Shown: positions 25,496 to 34,628 of the stretch, piece after piece
Numbering within the stretch: position 1 is the stretch's first letter
How the letters are laid out: each line of letters begins with the position of its first letter
Source: Pseudodesulfovibrio sp. zrk46
GTDB taxonomy: Bacteria > Desulfobacterota > Desulfovibrionia > Desulfovibrionales > Desulfovibrionaceae
Direction: 5' to 3'
Length of the DNA stretch: 64,000 nucleotides
NCBI RefSeq assembly: GCF_012516435.1
Contig: NZ_CP051216.1
Location: 1,056,001-1,120,000 of the forward strand
Program-made: the position numbers and the translations under genes
The notes under the pieces: generated by a model
What the model was told of the DNA's origin: nothing
Databases searched by the model: none
The model's input: only the letters and a program-made list of their open reading frames with translations

Positions 25496-26695
25496 TTATT
25501 CACTCAAAATCGGAGTGATACGCTCCAGCGCCCAGTCGATGTCTTCCTTGGTGATGGTGAGCGGCGGCGCGAAACGGATGATGGTCTCATGGGTCTCCTT
25601 GCAGAGTAGACCAGCTTCCTTGAGACGTTCGCAGTACTGACGCGCTCCGCCTGCTTCGGGGTGGAACTCGACACCTATGAGCAGACCGCGTCCGCGCACT
25701 TCCTTGATCTTGGGGTTGTCGATCTTGCGCAACCCTTCCATGAAATAGGCGCCCATTTTTGCGGCGTTGTCCACGAGGCCGTCCTCGGAGAGCACCTTGA
25801 GGGCGGTACGGGCCACGGCACATGCCAGCGGGTTGCCGCCAAAGGTGGAGCCATGCTCGCCGGGCTTGAGCACGCCGAGCACTTCGGTATTGGAGAGCAC
25901 GGCAGAGACGGGATAGAAGCCGCCGGACAGGGCCTTGCCGATAAGGGTCAAGTCAGCTTCGACGCCTTCATGCTCTTCGGCCAGCATCTTGCCGGTACGG
26001 CCGAGACCGGTCTGAATTTCGTCAAAGATGAGGACCACGCCCTTTTCGTCGCAGATGCGGCGGATGTCCTTGAGGTAACCATCGGGCGGGATGATGACAC
26101 CGGCCTCACCCTGAATCGGCTCCACGAGGAAGGCCACGGTGTTGTCCGTGATGGCGTCTTCAAAGGCCTTGGCATCACCGAACTCGACCACCTTGAACCC
26201 GGGGGTAAAGGGCCCGAAACCGGTGGTGGAAGTGGGATCAGTCGAGAAGGAGACGATGGTGATGGTGCGGCCGTGGAAATTGTTGCGGCAGACGACGATC
26301 TCGGCCTTGTCCTCGGGCACGCCCTTGATCTCGTACCCCCACTTGCGCACGGCCTTGATGGCGGTCTCCACTGCCTCGGCGCCGGAGTTCATGGGCAACA
26401 CCTTGTGGGAGTTGGTCAGATCGCACAGTTCCTTGTAGAGCGGGCCGAGCTGATCGTTGCGAAAAGCGCGCGAGGTGAGGGTCAGCTTCTTGGCCTGTTC
26501 GAACATGGCCTCCATGATGCGCGGGTTGCAGTGGCCCTGGTTCACAGCGGAATAGGCGGACAGGCAATCCAGATATTTCTTGCCGTCCACGTCCCAGACC
26601 CAGATGCCTTCGCCGCGCTCGATGACCACATCCAGCGGCTTGTAGTTGTGTGCGCCAAATTCGTCCTCAAGCAGGATGTATTCCTTCGATTTCAT
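25496..26695 (-). CDS. rocD: Ornithine--oxo-acid transaminase
   Basis: 399 residues from the ATG at 26695, seven bases after AAGGAG. A class-III PLP aminotransferase: [20 protein letters not shown] is the phosphate-binding region, [20 protein letters not shown] follows, [16 protein letters not shown] gives the PLP-contacting Asp, and [15 protein letters not shown] contains the Schiff-base Lys. The [13 protein letters not shown] and NNFHGRT blocks fit ornithine aminotransferase better than acetylornithine enzymes. It would convert ornithine and 2-oxoglutarate to glutamate semialdehyde and glutamate. Its start is two bases after the stop of the GntR regulator gene. Confidence 0.87.
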   Translation of the reverse strand: MKSKEYILLEDEFGAHNYKPLDVVIERGEGIWVWDVDGKKYLDCLSAYSAVNQGHCNPRIMEAMFEQAKKLTLTSRAFRNDQLGPLYKELCDLTNSHKVLPMNSGAEAVETAIKAVRKWGYEIKGVPEDKAEIVVCRNNFHGRTITIVSFSTDPTSTTGFGPFTPGFKVVEFGDAKAFEDAITDNTVAFLVEPIQGEAGVIIPPDGYLKDIRRICDEKGVVLIFDEIQTGLGRTGKMLAEEHEGVEADLTLIGKALSGGFYPVSAVLSNTEVLGVLKPGEHGSTFGGNPLACAVARTALKVLSEDGLVDNAAKMGAYFMEGLRKIDNPKIKEVRGRGLLIGVEFHPEAGGARQYCERLKEAGLLCKETHETIIRFAPPLTITKEDIDWALERITPILSE

Positions 26696-26697
26696 GA

Positions 26698-27417
26698 TCA
26701 ATCTCCTTGTGCCGCGGTCATGCGGCCGTGAAAAATGCGAACATGCTCCATGGCGCGTTGGCCTGCTTCATCGCCACGGCCATCGGCCACGGCCTGCACA
26801 AGCCCGCGCAGGTCTTCCAAGTTGTCATCCAAAGCGGTGTCGCCCTTCAGGGCGTAGTTGTCGGACACCCCCAGCACATGCTCATGCACCATCTTGAGCA
26901 CAGCGGTGAGCAACGGGTTCCCGGTGAGTTCGGCAATGGTCACATGGACAGCCACGTCGCCCTGCAAAAAGGCAGCGCTATCCCCTGTGTCCAAGGCCTG
27001 CTCGGCCTTGTGGAAAGCGGCGTTGAGACGGTCCACGCCCGCAGACGTCACCCGCCCGGCAGCCAGCGATGCGGCCACGGGCTCCACGGCCTCACGAAAT
27101 TCACGGATGTGTTCCGGCGAAATGGAGCGCGCCTGAACGAGCAGATCCAGATGCTCGGTGAGCTTGGCCGGGTCCGCCTTGGTAACGAACGCCCCGCCCG
27201 CTGCTCCGGCACGGATCTCGATGAGCCCTTTCTCCTCCAGCACGCGCAACGCTTCACGCACGGTGCCGCGCCCGGTACCAAACATCTCCTTGAGCTCCAG
27301 CTCCGGAGGGAGTTGGTCTCCCGGCACCAGTTCACCAGCGAGGATCGCGGCCTCCACTTCGTCCACCACCTGCTGAAAACGCCTGCTTTGCTTCAGTTTT
27401 TTTGCTTGAAACGCCAT
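26698..27417 (-). CDS. GntR-family (FadR/FCD subfamily) regulator upstream of rocD
   Basis: 239 residues. The N-terminal winged helix ([20 protein letters not shown]) is a GntR DNA-binding domain. The C-terminal all-helical part has FCD features ([47 protein letters not shown]) with His residues that usually bind a metal and a carboxylate ligand. The stop is two bases before rocD, whose ribosome site is inside this gene's last codons, so the two genes are coupled. An operator-like palindrome overlaps the promoter, suggesting autorepression lifted by an amino or organic acid. Confidence 0.9.
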   Translation of the reverse strand: MAFQAKKLKQSRRFQQVVDEVEAAILAGELVPGDQLPPELELKEMFGTGRGTVREALRVLEEKGLIEIRAGAAGGAFVTKADPAKLTEHLDLLVQARSISPEHIREFREAVEPVAASLAAGRVTSAGVDRLNAAFHKAEQALDTGDSAAFLQGDVAVHVTIAELTGNPLLTAVLKMVHEHVLGVSDNYALKGDTALDDNLEDLRGLVQAVADGRGDEAGQRAMEHVRIFHGRMTAAQGD

Positions 27418-27438
27418 CGACTTCCTTTCCGTAAACCC

Positions 27439-27493
27439 AATTGTCTAATTGTCCGACAATTACGGGTATGCGTCCAGCACGTCAGAAAGTCAA
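27439..27493 (-). promoter_or_regulatory. Promoter and operator of the gntR-rocD operon
   Basis: On the minus strand TTGACT (27493-27488) is separated by 17 bases from CATACC (27470-27465). Just downstream lies the perfect palindrome AATTGTC-C-GACAATT (27461-27447), with a further AATTGTC half-site on the plus strand at 27439-27445. Binding there would cover the start of transcription. The -10 match is weak. Confidence 0.6.
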
Positions 27494-27517
27494 GCAGGAG
27501 GAAAATCTCTTGAGAAA

Positions 27518-27997
27518 CTATTCCACGGCCCGAAACTGTTCAGGTACGGCACGGCAGACGGGACACCGTTCCGGCACTGTGTCCGGCACGATGAAGCCGC
27601 AGATGGAGCAGACGTGATAGTTCCCCTCGTCCGCGCTCACGTTATTCAGGCGGACAGCGTGGCTGTCGGAAGCGCGCATGAACTGGGTAAAGGCAGTCTC
27701 GGCCAGCGCGTTGCGATCCGTGGCCGCTACCATGATCATGTCACTCAGGGCATCGGATGAGGACTCCACCTCGGCAAGGGCGGCGGCGAGATTGTCGTCC
27801 GTGGACCCTGCCAACCCGCGCATGAGCAGGAGCAGTTTGGCTGCGTGGACCTTCTGGCCTTGGGCCAGTGCACGGAAGAAACGCGCTTCCTTTGCGCGGC
27901 CATCCTTGTCTGCCTTGAGGGCACGAATCTCGTTTCGCGCCGCCTGTGTGGATCGCTCGGCAAACAGTTCTGCCATGTTCTGGTCACTTTTTGTCAC
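27518..27997 (-). CDS. Rubrerythrin-like protein with a degraded diiron site
   Basis: About 159 residues. The C-terminus is a rubredoxin-like iron site with two CxxC pairs (YHVCSICGFIVP and ERCPVCRAVPEQF). The N-terminal ~120 residues are helical and line up with rubrerythrin, but the usual E-x-x-H ligands are mostly replaced: AQGQKVHA stands where A-E-x-E-x-x-H-A is expected, and RASDSHAVRL where A-E-E-x-H is expected. It may therefore move electrons without peroxidase chemistry. Two consecutive GTG codons follow GGGAGG; I chose the second for spacing. It is divergent from the six-PAS kinase. Confidence 0.75.
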   Translation of the reverse strand: MTKSDQNMAELFAERSTQAARNEIRALKADKDGRAKEARFFRALAQGQKVHAAKLLLLMRGLAGSTDDNLAAALAEVESSSDALSDMIMVAATDRNALAETAFTQFMRASDSHAVRLNNVSADEGNYHVCSICGFIVPDTVPERCPVCRAVPEQFRAVE

Positions 27998-28137
27998 CAC
28001 TACCTCCCACGTTCGATTCTTCGCTCAGGGGCCACAACATAAACAATATGATGCCACGGCTATTTTATAAGGGCAAAGAGATAAAAATTGTTGTAAGAGT
28101 AGCCAGCTATATTCCGATTTACTATACTGCGAGACCA

Positions 28138-31100
28138 ATGAAGCGCGACGAGAACAAGACAAAAGCGGAACTCCTCGAAGAGATCGAATTCCTGCGCAAA
28201 GAGCTGGCCAACGCGACCGTTGCCGGGGCGTCGAAGCTCGCGCCGTTGCCGTACCAAAGTCTGGATGAAGACGGCTGTCTCGCCGATGTGAACCAGTCCT
28301 GGCTCGACCTGCTCGGCTACAAGCGCGAGGAAGTCATCGGTGTCAACTTCGGTGATTTTCTTGTCACGGAATCCAAGGAACTTTTCCGCCAGCGATTCCC
28401 CGTGTTCAAAGAGACCGGCGTGGCCACGGCCGTGGAATTTACCATGATCGCCCGGGACGGCACCCGTATTCTGGTCTCCATCAATGGCCGAATCCCTACA
28501 GATATGACGCTTGAGGTGCGGCGTTCCCACTGCATACTTCACGACATTACCGAATCCCGAAGATACGAGAACCGTCTGGCTGTCAGTGAGGAACGGTTCC
28601 GCGGACTGTTCGAGTCCAACATCGACGGCATCGCCTACACGGACATGCAAGGCACCATCCTCAACGTGAATCCGGCTCTGTGCGACATGCTCGGGCTTTC
28701 CATGGAAGAAATACTGGGCAAGAACACGCGCGACATCTCGCCCAACAACATCCAGTATATCGAACAGATTTTTGCCAACATCCCACTGGCCAAAGGGGGG
28801 TATCATCAGACGTTCGAGGCGACCCTGCTGCACCGCAACGGCACCCATGTCCCTGTAGCTATACGGGTATGGGCCGCCTACGATGACAAGGGGCGCCCCG
28901 TGGGGTTGTGGGGCATGATCAGAGATCTCACCGCATCCCGACGAGCCACCGAACAGCTCAAACAGCAGGAAATCCAATACCGCCGCATCGTGGAGACCGC
29001 CAACGAGGGCATCATCGGCCTCGACGTGAACCACAATATTGTCTTCTGCAACGACGTAACTTCGACCTTCCTCGGCTATCCTCGCCATGAAATTCTCGGA
29101 AGAAACGCCCTGGAAATATTCAGCCCCAACGACCCAGAGAAGATGCGCAGACATTTTTCCCGGCGGGCCAGAGGGCAAAAGGAACGATACGAATGCGAGT
29201 TCCTGCATAAGGACGGCACCACCCGTTGGGGAATGGTCTCGGCCACCCCGCTCATGTCAGAATCCAACGAGTACACAGGCTCATTTGCCATGATCGCCGA
29301 CATCTCCGACCTGAAGCGGGCCGAAGAAGCATACCGTCTGACCCAGACCTCCGTGGACAACGCCCCGATCGATATCTACTGGATCAACAAAAAGGGACAC
29401 TTTGTTTACGTCAATGACAGCGCCTGCCTCAATCTCGGTTATACCCGTGAGGAGTTGCTGGAACTCACCATTTCCGACATCAATCCATTAATACCTTCCG
29501 AGTCATGGGCCTCCCGCTGGGAAGAGCGGCGCGACAGCGGCACCATGCGCTTCGAAACCGTGCACCAGCGCAAGGACGGCAGCAATTTTCCGGTTGGCAT
29601 CACCAGCTATCACATGCCCCATGGCGGCGAGGAATTTCTCTTCACCTACGCCTATGACCTGTCCGAGCGCGAAGAAGCGGATGCCGCCCTGCACCGAAGT
29701 CAGGAATTGCTCAATGAGGTGCAGCGCATCAGTCTCACCGGCGGCTGGGAGGTAAACCTCTCCCTCGGCACCATCTACTGGACTGACGGCCAGTGCCGCC
29801 TGCACGGCATCAAACCCGGTAATGAGCCCGCAACCATCAACGACTTCTTCACCAATTACATCCATCCCGACGACAGGGCCGGTGTTGCCCGCGCGTGGAA
29901 CTCCATTCTGACGGAACACGTACCCGCCGAGATTGACTTCCGGGCTCTTCGTGAAGACGGCGAAGAAGTTCTGCTGGTGACCATGGCCATTCCGGACGTG
30001 GACAACAGAGGCAATGTGGTCCGCATCTTCGGTTCCAGCCGAGACGTGACTCAGGAACGCGCGGCAGCTGAAGAGTTGAAGCAGGCCCACCTGCGCCTGC
30101 TTTCCATTCTGGACGGCATCGATGCTGATATCTACGTGTCCGACATGGAAAACAATGACGTCCTCTTCATCAACAAGCACATGCAGCACACCTTTGGCGC
30201 GCCAGACGGTGACTTCAAATGCCATGAGCTGTTCCGCGGCGAAACAGTCCGTTGCGAGCACTGCCCTATCCCGGATCTGGTCGACAATAAGGGACGCCCT
30301 CAGGGGACCGTGATTTCCGAACGGTACAATCCGGTCACGAAGAAGTGGTATCTCAACCACGACAGTGTCATCGAGTGGCTGGAAGGCAAGATGGTTCACA
30401 TGCACATGGCCGCCGACATCTCGGGCCGCAAGGTCATGGAGGAGGATCTCATCCGCGCCAAAGGTGAAGCCGAAGCCGCCAACGTGGCCAAGAACGAATT
30501 TCTCGCCAACATGAGCCACGAAATCCGCACGCCCCTCAACGGCCTCCTCGGCATGCTCCAGATTCTCCAGCTGACCGACATCAAGGCCGAGCAGCGCGAC
30601 TTCGTGAACACGGCCGTGGACTCCGGCCGCAACCTGCTGCAGATTCTCAACGATATCCTTGACCTCTCCAAGATCGAGTCGGGCAAGCTGGATTTCGACG
30701 AGCAGGAAATGGATCTGGGCGATGTACTGGATTCCGTTGTCTCCGTATTCCGCCATCTGGCCGAAAGCCGCGGCGTGCAGATGGGGTGGCATATAGACCC
30801 AGCCCTGCCGCGCTATTTCCTCGCGGACAAGGGGCGCATACGGCAGATTCTCTTCAACCTCGTGGGCAATGCCACCAAGTTCACGGAAAAGGGCTCGGTC
30901 ACCGTTGAGGCTTACCCCATGCCACGTCCTTTGCCGGACGGCAGGACCCAGCTGTATTTCCATGTCCGCGACACAGGCATCGGCATCCCTCCGGACAAGC
31001 TGGAGCGCATTTTCGATCCCTTCACTCAGGTGGATGGTTCCTTCTCCCGCAAATATCAGGGAACCGGACTCGGACTCGGCATCGTCCGCCGCCTCGTCAC

Positions 31101-31599
31101 CCTCATGGGCGGCACCATCACATTGAGCAGCGAGGAAAACGAGGGAACCGACGTTGTCTTCACCCTTGCGGTATGGCCCGGCACTGCCCCGCAGTCAGTC
31201 ATTGACGCGCAAGAATCCTCCCAAACCGACAGGAAACTCTCCCTCCTCGTGGCCGAGGACGAGCACGTCAATCGCATCGTGGTGGATCGTCTGCTCAAGA
31301 AGCTCGGACACGATGTCCTGTGTGTGGAGAACGGGGAAAAGGCTGTCGAGGCATTACGCAAATCCAGCTTTGATTGCTTCCTGACCGATATTCAAATGCC
31401 CGGCATGGACGGCATCGAGACGACCCGCGTGGTGCGCGAGGAGTTGGGCCTCGACCTGCCCATCATCGCCCTGACGGCCCACGCCATGAAGGGCGACCGC
31501 CAGCGTTTCCTCAATGCGGGCATGAACGGCTACATCGCCAAGCCTTTCGAATTGGACGATCTTCGTATGGAATTGGATAGTATCGCCGAGAAGATTTGA
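28138..31599 (+). CDS. Hybrid histidine kinase with six PAS domains
   Basis: 1153 residues from the ATG at 28138; upstream in-frame codons give an unlikely leader. No membrane segment is visible, so it is probably cytoplasmic. Six PAS units can be counted, at roughly residues 30-140, 150-270, 280-395, 400-515, 525-640 and 645-770. The sixth has a Cys pair (VRCEHCPIPDL) that could bind a metal or sense redox. HisKA has His at about 794 (NMSHEIRTP), the ATPase boxes are DTGIGIPP and GTGLGLG, and the receiver Asp is at about 1084 (TDIQMPGMDG). There is no HPt domain. The output partner is unknown. Confidence 0.93.
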   Translation: MKRDENKTKAELLEEIEFLRKELANATVAGASKLAPLPYQSLDEDGCLADVNQSWLDLLGYKREEVIGVNFGDFLVTESKELFRQRFPVFKETGVATAVEFTMIARDGTRILVSINGRIPTDMTLEVRRSHCILHDITESRRYENRLAVSEERFRGLFESNIDGIAYTDMQGTILNVNPALCDMLGLSMEEILGKNTRDISPNNIQYIEQIFANIPLAKGGYHQTFEATLLHRNGTHVPVAIRVWAAYDDKGRPVGLWGMIRDLTASRRATEQLKQQEIQYRRIVETANEGIIGLDVNHNIVFCNDVTSTFLGYPRHEILGRNALEIFSPNDPEKMRRHFSRRARGQKERYECEFLHKDGTTRWGMVSATPLMSESNEYTGSFAMIADISDLKRAEEAYRLTQTSVDNAPIDIYWINKKGHFVYVNDSACLNLGYTREELLELTISDINPLIPSESWASRWEERRDSGTMRFETVHQRKDGSNFPVGITSYHMPHGGEEFLFTYAYDLSEREEADAALHRSQELLNEVQRISLTGGWEVNLSLGTIYWTDGQCRLHGIKPGNEPATINDFFTNYIHPDDRAGVARAWNSILTEHVPAEIDFRALREDGEEVLLVTMAIPDVDNRGNVVRIFGSSRDVTQERAAAEELKQAHLRLLSILDGIDADIYVSDMENNDVLFINKHMQHTFGAPDGDFKCHELFRGETVRCEHCPIPDLVDNKGRPQGTVISERYNPVTKKWYLNHDSVIEWLEGKMVHMHMAADISGRKVMEEDLIRAKGEAEAANVAKNEFLANMSHEIRTPLNGLLGMLQILQLTDIKAEQRDFVNTAVDSGRNLLQILNDILDLSKIESGKLDFDEQEMDLGDVLDSVVSVFRHLAESRGVQMGWHIDPALPRYFLADKGRIRQILFNLVGNATKFTEKGSVTVEAYPMPRPLPDGRTQLYFHVRDTGIGIPPDKLERIFDPFTQVDGSFSRKYQGTGLGLGIVRRLVTLMGGTITLSSEENEGTDVVFTLAVWPGTAPQSVIDAQESSQTDRKLSLLVAEDEHVNRIVVDRLLKKLGHDVLCVENGEKAVEALRKSSFDCFLTDIQMPGMDGIETTRVVREELGLDLPIIALTAHAMKGDRQRFLNAGMNGYIAKPFELDDLRMELDSIAEKI

Positions 31600-31623
31600 T
31601 CCCGACGACAATGGAATCGTGAA

Positions 31624-32670
31624 CTAAACGATGGACAGCGGCGCGTTCTCTTCTGCAGCGCGAGCCGTGCCCACGTGCGCGGCCAGATCGCCTGCTTCCA
31701 GCAGCATGGCCTTGGCCTCGTCCAGCTTCTCAGGCGGTACGGCCAGAATCAGGCCGCCCGACGTCTGGGCGTCGAACATCATGTCCACATTCACGGCGTC
31801 CAGCCCCTGCGCCACGCTCACTTTCGGCAGGTAGTGGTTGCGGTTGCAGATGGACCCAGCAGGCAGCATGCCCATGGAAGCCATCTCCAGCGCGCCCTGA
31901 ATCAGCGGCACATCGCTCATGCGCAGTTCGATATGCACATTGCTCGCTTCGGCCAGTTCGATCAGGTGACCGCCCAGACCGAACCCGGTGATATCGGTGG
32001 CTCCCATCAGACCAAGCCTGCTGATGACTTCTCCGCCCGACTTATTCAGTCGTCCGCACACCTGAAAGAGCAGATCTTCCATGGCGTCGGTGTCACCGAA
32101 CTCGCCCTTCACCGCCGTGGCCAGCACGCCCGTGCCGATGGGCTTTGTCAGGAGCAGTTCATCCCCAGGCCGTACGCCCCGGTTGGAGGCAAATCCATCA
32201 GGATCGACCAGTCCTGAAACGGCGAGGCCGTATTTCAGTTCATCGTCTTCCACGCTATGGCCGCCGGAAGGCACTGCCCCGGCTTCTTCCACCGCATCCT
32301 TGCCGCCGCGCAGCACTTCGGTCAGCACTTCGCCCGGCAGTTTCTTGATGGGGAAGCAGACGATATTCATGCTCGACCACGGCTCACCGCCCATGGCGTA
32401 GACATCCGACAGGGAATTGGCCGCGGCGATGCGACCGAACTTGTAAGGATCATTGACGATGGGGGTAAAGAAATCCACGGTCTGGACCAGCGCCTTGCCC
32501 GCGGGAAAAGACAACACCACAGCGTCCTCGTTATCGCCGGGGCCTCCGGCCAAAACGCGGTTGTCAGGGCGGGCTCCCAAGCCCGAAAGCGCCTGCTCCA
32601 GGTCCCCCGGAGCGATCTTGGCGGCTCAACCGGCCGCGCGGACCGTGCTCACCAATTTCAATTTCGTCAT
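31624..32670 (-). CDS. selD: Selenide, water dikinase SelD, selenocysteine-containing (in-frame UGA)
   Basis: 348 residues counting Sec at position 15. The main open frame would start too late and lack the catalytic N-terminus. Reading back through the TGA at 32628-32626 gives M-T-K-L-K-L-V-S-T-V-R-A-A-G-U-A-A-K, which aligns U15 with catalytic Cys17 and K18 with Lys20 of E. coli SelD. GDNEDAVVLSF, VQTVDFFTP and ITGFGLGGHL follow as metal and ATP sites. It makes selenophosphate from selenide and ATP for selenoproteins such as formate dehydrogenases, whose maturation gene fdhE is 9 kb away. The ribosome site before ATG 32670 is weak. Confidence 0.93.
32595..32628 (-). promoter_or_regulatory. 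UGA codon and candidate bacterial SECIS hairpin in selD
   Basis: The Sec codon is at 32628-32626. Twelve bases downstream on the minus strand GCTCC (32613-32609) pairs with GGAGC (32599-32595) around a G-rich nine-base loop, with GCC/GGC pairs possible further down the stem. Distance and G-rich apical loop fit bacterial SECIS elements read by SelB. Confidence 0.7.
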
Positions 32671-32707
32671 GACGCAAGTTTTATCAGAGACTTGGAGAGA
32701 AAGGAAG

Positions 32708-32840
32708 ATGCCTCCGGCGGCTGGGGGAAGGGGAGAGGGAAACCCTTTGAGAAGGGTTGTCCCTCTCCCCTTCCCCCAGACCCCCATCCCCTCTCCCTTC
32801 CTAAACTTTTTGGTGGCGCATCCGCGCGGATTTGGAAGAC
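32708..32840 (+). repeat. Dispersed repeat family A, copy 2
   Basis: Nearly identical to 44795-44918 over its first 110 bases: the GCCTCCGGCGGCTGG edge, outer arms GGGGGAAGGGGAGAGGG and CCCTCTCCCCTTCCCCC, an inner AACCC/GGGTT stem, and a CTAAACTTTTT tail ending in GGCGCATCCGCGCGGA. The stretch from 32841 to 32920 is AT-rich without a gene. Confidence 0.92.
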
Positions 32841-32920
32841 TCAAAAGATGCTCATCTTCTCGAACCGTCAAAGGTTGAGATAATAAACAATAAAAAGAAA
32901 AAATGATGAGACCGAAGAGC

Positions 32921-33104
32921 CCCGAGCGAAGCGAGCGACAAAAGATTTAGGAGATTCTTGCTTCAGCCGTTCCCGAGTCTTCGAGGGTTACGGATAAAGA
33001 CAGCAGAGATAAGAACCCTTTTTCCAAAGGGGTCTTAAGCCGTCGGAGACGCCCCTCCGGCGAGGAGGCCCCGCTGGCGAAGCGACCCGTCCGGCAAGGA
33101 CCTC
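32921..33104 (+). repeat. Dispersed repeat family B, copy 1 (with about 50-bp insertion)
   Basis: Starts with the CGAGCGAAGCGAGCG module, continues AGATTTAGGAGATTCTT, is then broken by about 50 unique bases, and resumes AAGAACCCTTT, AAGCCGTCGGAGACGCCCC and GAGGCCCCGCTGGCG. It ends exactly at the mltF stop codon, so on the minus strand it forms that gene's 3' untranslated region. Confidence 0.88.
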
Positions 33105-34511
33105 TTACTTCACCTTGCCGCGGACGGTGAGTGTCTTGGCGATGGACTTGTAGGCGGCGTAATACATCTGCACATTGGCGACATAGGAAGGCGTCTCGGT
33201 ACCGATGTCCTTGTAAGCGGCCCACTCGACATTGGCGAACCAGAGATCGGGATTCAAACCCATCTCCCGGGCGGCCTTGCGGAGCTTGATCACACGGGCC
33301 GGTCCGGCGTTATAGGCGGCGAGGGCGAAGTCGACACGGGCCTCGGGCGCGACGTCCTGAAAATAGTTGTCGCGCAGAAAGCGAAGATACTTGGCCCCGG
33401 CGTGGATATTGCCTTCAAGGGTCTTGTAATCCTTTACGTTCACGTTGGGATCAAGGGCCGTGGCAGGACGCACCTGCATGATGCCCACGGCTCCCGCCGC
33501 ACTCTTGGTGTCCATGTTGAAGCGTGACTCCTGATAGGCCTGCGCCGCGAGCTTGAGCCAGTCGAAACGGTACATCTCACCGTACTTCTCGAACAGACTG
33601 CGCAGCTCCTGCAAGCGTTCCTTGTCCTCGCGGGCGTTGGGGTCCTTCACCCAGTCGGAGTTCACGAAATACCGCTTGAACACCATGTTGCCCATGAGCG
33701 TTCCCTGCTGCACCGTGTTGGCAAATTCGCTGAGACTCTTGAGCAGCGCCTTGCTGCCGGGGCGCACGGCCCACGCCAGATCACCGCCGCTGTGCAGCGG
33801 AATATCCTTGAACAACTTGAGACGGGGCAAGGCACTCTTCCAGATTTCAGCCAGATGGGAATCGGCCACGGTGTAATTGATGATACCGCGCTCGGCCATC
33901 TCCAGAAGATCCTCGGTGACGAGGTGCGGATCGGGCTCCACCACATCGATGGGCTTGATACCCCGGCGCTTGAATTGATGATTCAGGGTGCGCAGATGCG
34001 TGGCGTAACTGGAGCCGGCCATGACATGAACGGTCTTTCCGGCGAGATCTTCGAGCTTGTGGATGGGCGCGGCCCGATATGAGCCCACCACGATCTCATC
34101 AACGTTGGTGCGATACGGCGAGGTGAAAGCGGCATCCCGCTTGCGGGCGGCCGTGGCGGTCAACCCGGCGGCGGCAATGTCGCCGCGTCCGTCCAGCAGG
34201 GCCGGGATGAGTTCGTCAAAGGGGACGGTCACAAAGACCATCCGCGGATGCATTGTCTTGTTCGTTGCGGCCAGATGCTTCTTGTATGCCTGCATCAGGT
34301 CGTACTCCATGCCGCGCATGGCACCGCGCACGAGAAAGAAGTTGGTGCGGTTGTAACTCACCAGCACGCGAATGGGCCGATGTTCCTTGATGATCTGCGT
34401 CAGATCCCCTTTCCATGGATCGGTCATGCGGGTCAAACTGTCCGGCGCGGCCGCGGCGGGCAAGGCTGTCAGTATCAGAAACAGGCACAAGACAACGAAT
34501 CGTACGAACAT
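33105..34511 (-). CDS. mltF: Membrane-bound lytic murein transglycosylase F-like protein
   Basis: 468 residues from the ATG at 34511, with AGGAGG upstream. A signal peptide (FVVLCLFLILTALPAAAA) without a clear lipobox Cys is followed by a family-3 solute-binding-like regulatory domain (about 45-290; IRVLVSYNRTNFF, GDIAAAGLTATAARKRDAAF). The lytic transglycosylase domain follows, with catalytic Glu at about 328 (AAQAYQESRFN), GAVGIMQVRPATA and ALAAYNAGPARV. It cleaves peptidoglycan glycan strands in the periplasm, releasing anhydromuropeptides. Its stop is immediately followed by repeat B1. The divergent neighbour is a secreted serine hydrolase, 117 bp away. Confidence 0.9.
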   Translation of the reverse strand: MFVRFVVLCLFLILTALPAAAAPDSLTRMTDPWKGDLTQIIKEHRPIRVLVSYNRTNFFLVRGAMRGMEYDLMQAYKKHLAATNKTMHPRMVFVTVPFDELIPALLDGRGDIAAAGLTATAARKRDAAFTSPYRTNVDEIVVGSYRAAPIHKLEDLAGKTVHVMAGSSYATHLRTLNHQFKRRGIKPIDVVEPDPHLVTEDLLEMAERGIINYTVADSHLAEIWKSALPRLKLFKDIPLHSGGDLAWAVRPGSKALLKSLSEFANTVQQGTLMGNMVFKRYFVNSDWVKDPNAREDKERLQELRSLFEKYGEMYRFDWLKLAAQAYQESRFNMDTKSAAGAVGIMQVRPATALDPNVNVKDYKTLEGNIHAGAKYLRFLRDNYFQDVAPEARVDFALAAYNAGPARVIKLRKAAREMGLNPDLWFANVEWAAYKDIGTETPSYVANVQMYYAAYKSIAKTLTVRGKVK

Positions 34512-34628
34512 GAAACCTCCTATACGAACAAGGTAGCCCATGGATAGGAGCAAGTGCAACCCGCGTTTATCATTGCCGGAAAGAGGCAAAACAGGCATGA
34601 ACACCCCTATATACCCGGAGGTTTTCTC

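Noticed and set aside
32626-32871. Minus-strand 81-residue ORF running through repeat A2 into selD
   Set aside because: Its last 14 residues are the true SelD N-terminus before the Sec codon; the rest is translation of a dispersed repeat.
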